From assembly GCA_024637305.1 (NCBI GenBank), contig JAGXFI010000037.1:1-33730 (forward strand): a stretch of 33,730 nt of DNA, written 5' to 3'. The translations under genes and the position numbers were made by a program. The notes beneath the pieces were generated by a model. That model did no database searches, was not told the DNA's origin, and saw nothing but the letters and a program-made list of their open reading frames with translations. Shown here in pieces: positions 33,618 to 33,730 of this stretch; the stretch's first letter is position 1; the number at the start of each line of letters is the position of its first letter. The DNA comes from Sulfitobacter sp. (GTDB lineage Bacteria; Pseudomonadota; Alphaproteobacteria; Rhodobacterales; Rhodobacteraceae).

Positions 33618-33730
33618 ATGTACCTCGAGATTGCGATCGTCATTCTGCTGACGCTGATCAACGGCCTTCTGGCCATGTCCGAACTGGCCATCGTCTCGGC
33701 CCGGCCCGCGCGGCTGAAGATGCTGGCCGA
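33618..33730 (+). CDS. CNNM/CorC-type (hemolysin family) membrane protein, partial
   Basis: Only the first 37 or so codons are in the window. The sequence MYLEIAIVILLTLINGLLAM followed by SELAIVSARPARLKMLA is the start of the DUF21/CNNM transmembrane domain of hemolysin-family proteins (CorC/YtfL-like), with the typical SELA element. GGAG precedes the ATG at 33618 closely; ATG 33609 is an alternative start. Members often have CBS and CorC-HlyC domains later, outside the window. Confidence 0.85.
   Translation, partial: MYLEIAIVILLTLINGLLAMSELAIVSARPARLKMLA

Noticed and set aside
1..33730. tRNA genes, rRNA, CRISPR array, insertion sequence ends, riboswitch
   Set aside because: No clover-leaf-like stretches, repeat-spacer arrays, terminal inverted repeats with transposase, or recognised riboswitch core found by reading the intergenic regions.

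Overview
The window looks like a chromosomal segment of an alphaproteobacterium of the Rhodobacterales (Roseobacter group). The basis is the high-GC codon use, the order argH - small lipoproteins - lysA - TIGR02302 (DUF4175) protein, a Hint_2-domain protein, an Entner-Doudoroff aldolase, an HWE histidine kinase and a candidate EcfG-type promoter. No tRNA, rRNA, CRISPR array or intact insertion sequence was seen.

Layout. (1) 1-5810, minus strand: a compact operon transcribed argH -> three tiny lipoproteins -> DUF2834 membrane protein -> lysA -> TIGR02302 protein (running off the left edge). Most gene joints are ATGA overlaps or 1-bp gaps. (2) 5834-7596, plus: a TlpA-type thioredoxin and an AI-2E-family permease. 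(3) 7606-9714, minus: a stand-alone Hint-domain protein and an LpxR-like outer-membrane lipid A deacylase. (4) 9908-13352: KDPG aldolase and a bicupin (plus), convergent with an acetolactate-synthase-like ThDP enzyme (minus). (5) 13553-19012, minus: a cyanophycin locus, cphB -> cphA -> a second Mur-ligase-only protein. This is the most distinctive system here. It should make (CphA), possibly modify or help make (Mur paralogue), and degrade (CphB) the Asp-Arg storage polymer. (6) 19361-20506, plus: a PHB-depolymerase-type esterase behind a perfect 20-bp palindrome, so two carbon/nitrogen storage-polymer functions lie side by side. (7) 20827-27222: regulators (Crp/Fnr, HWE kinase plus receiver-only response regulator, LysR), two methyltransferases, small hypothetical proteins and a secreted HExxH protein. 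(8) 27415-28642, minus: a repeat-rich PRC-barrel protein with its own candidate EcfG promoter and a clear intrinsic terminator. (9) 28643-33600: a decaying accessory zone with an intact MDR-type dehydrogenase and an aldehyde dehydrogenase, plus a multiply broken GMC oxidoreductase, a broken 3-hydroxyisobutyrate-dehydrogenase-like gene and an N-terminal scrap of a SulP transporter. (10) 33618 to the end: start of a CNNM/CorC-type (hemolysin family) membrane protein.

Most long open frames antisense to the GC-rich genes were judged to be shadows. Family names come from reading motifs in the translations, not from database searches.
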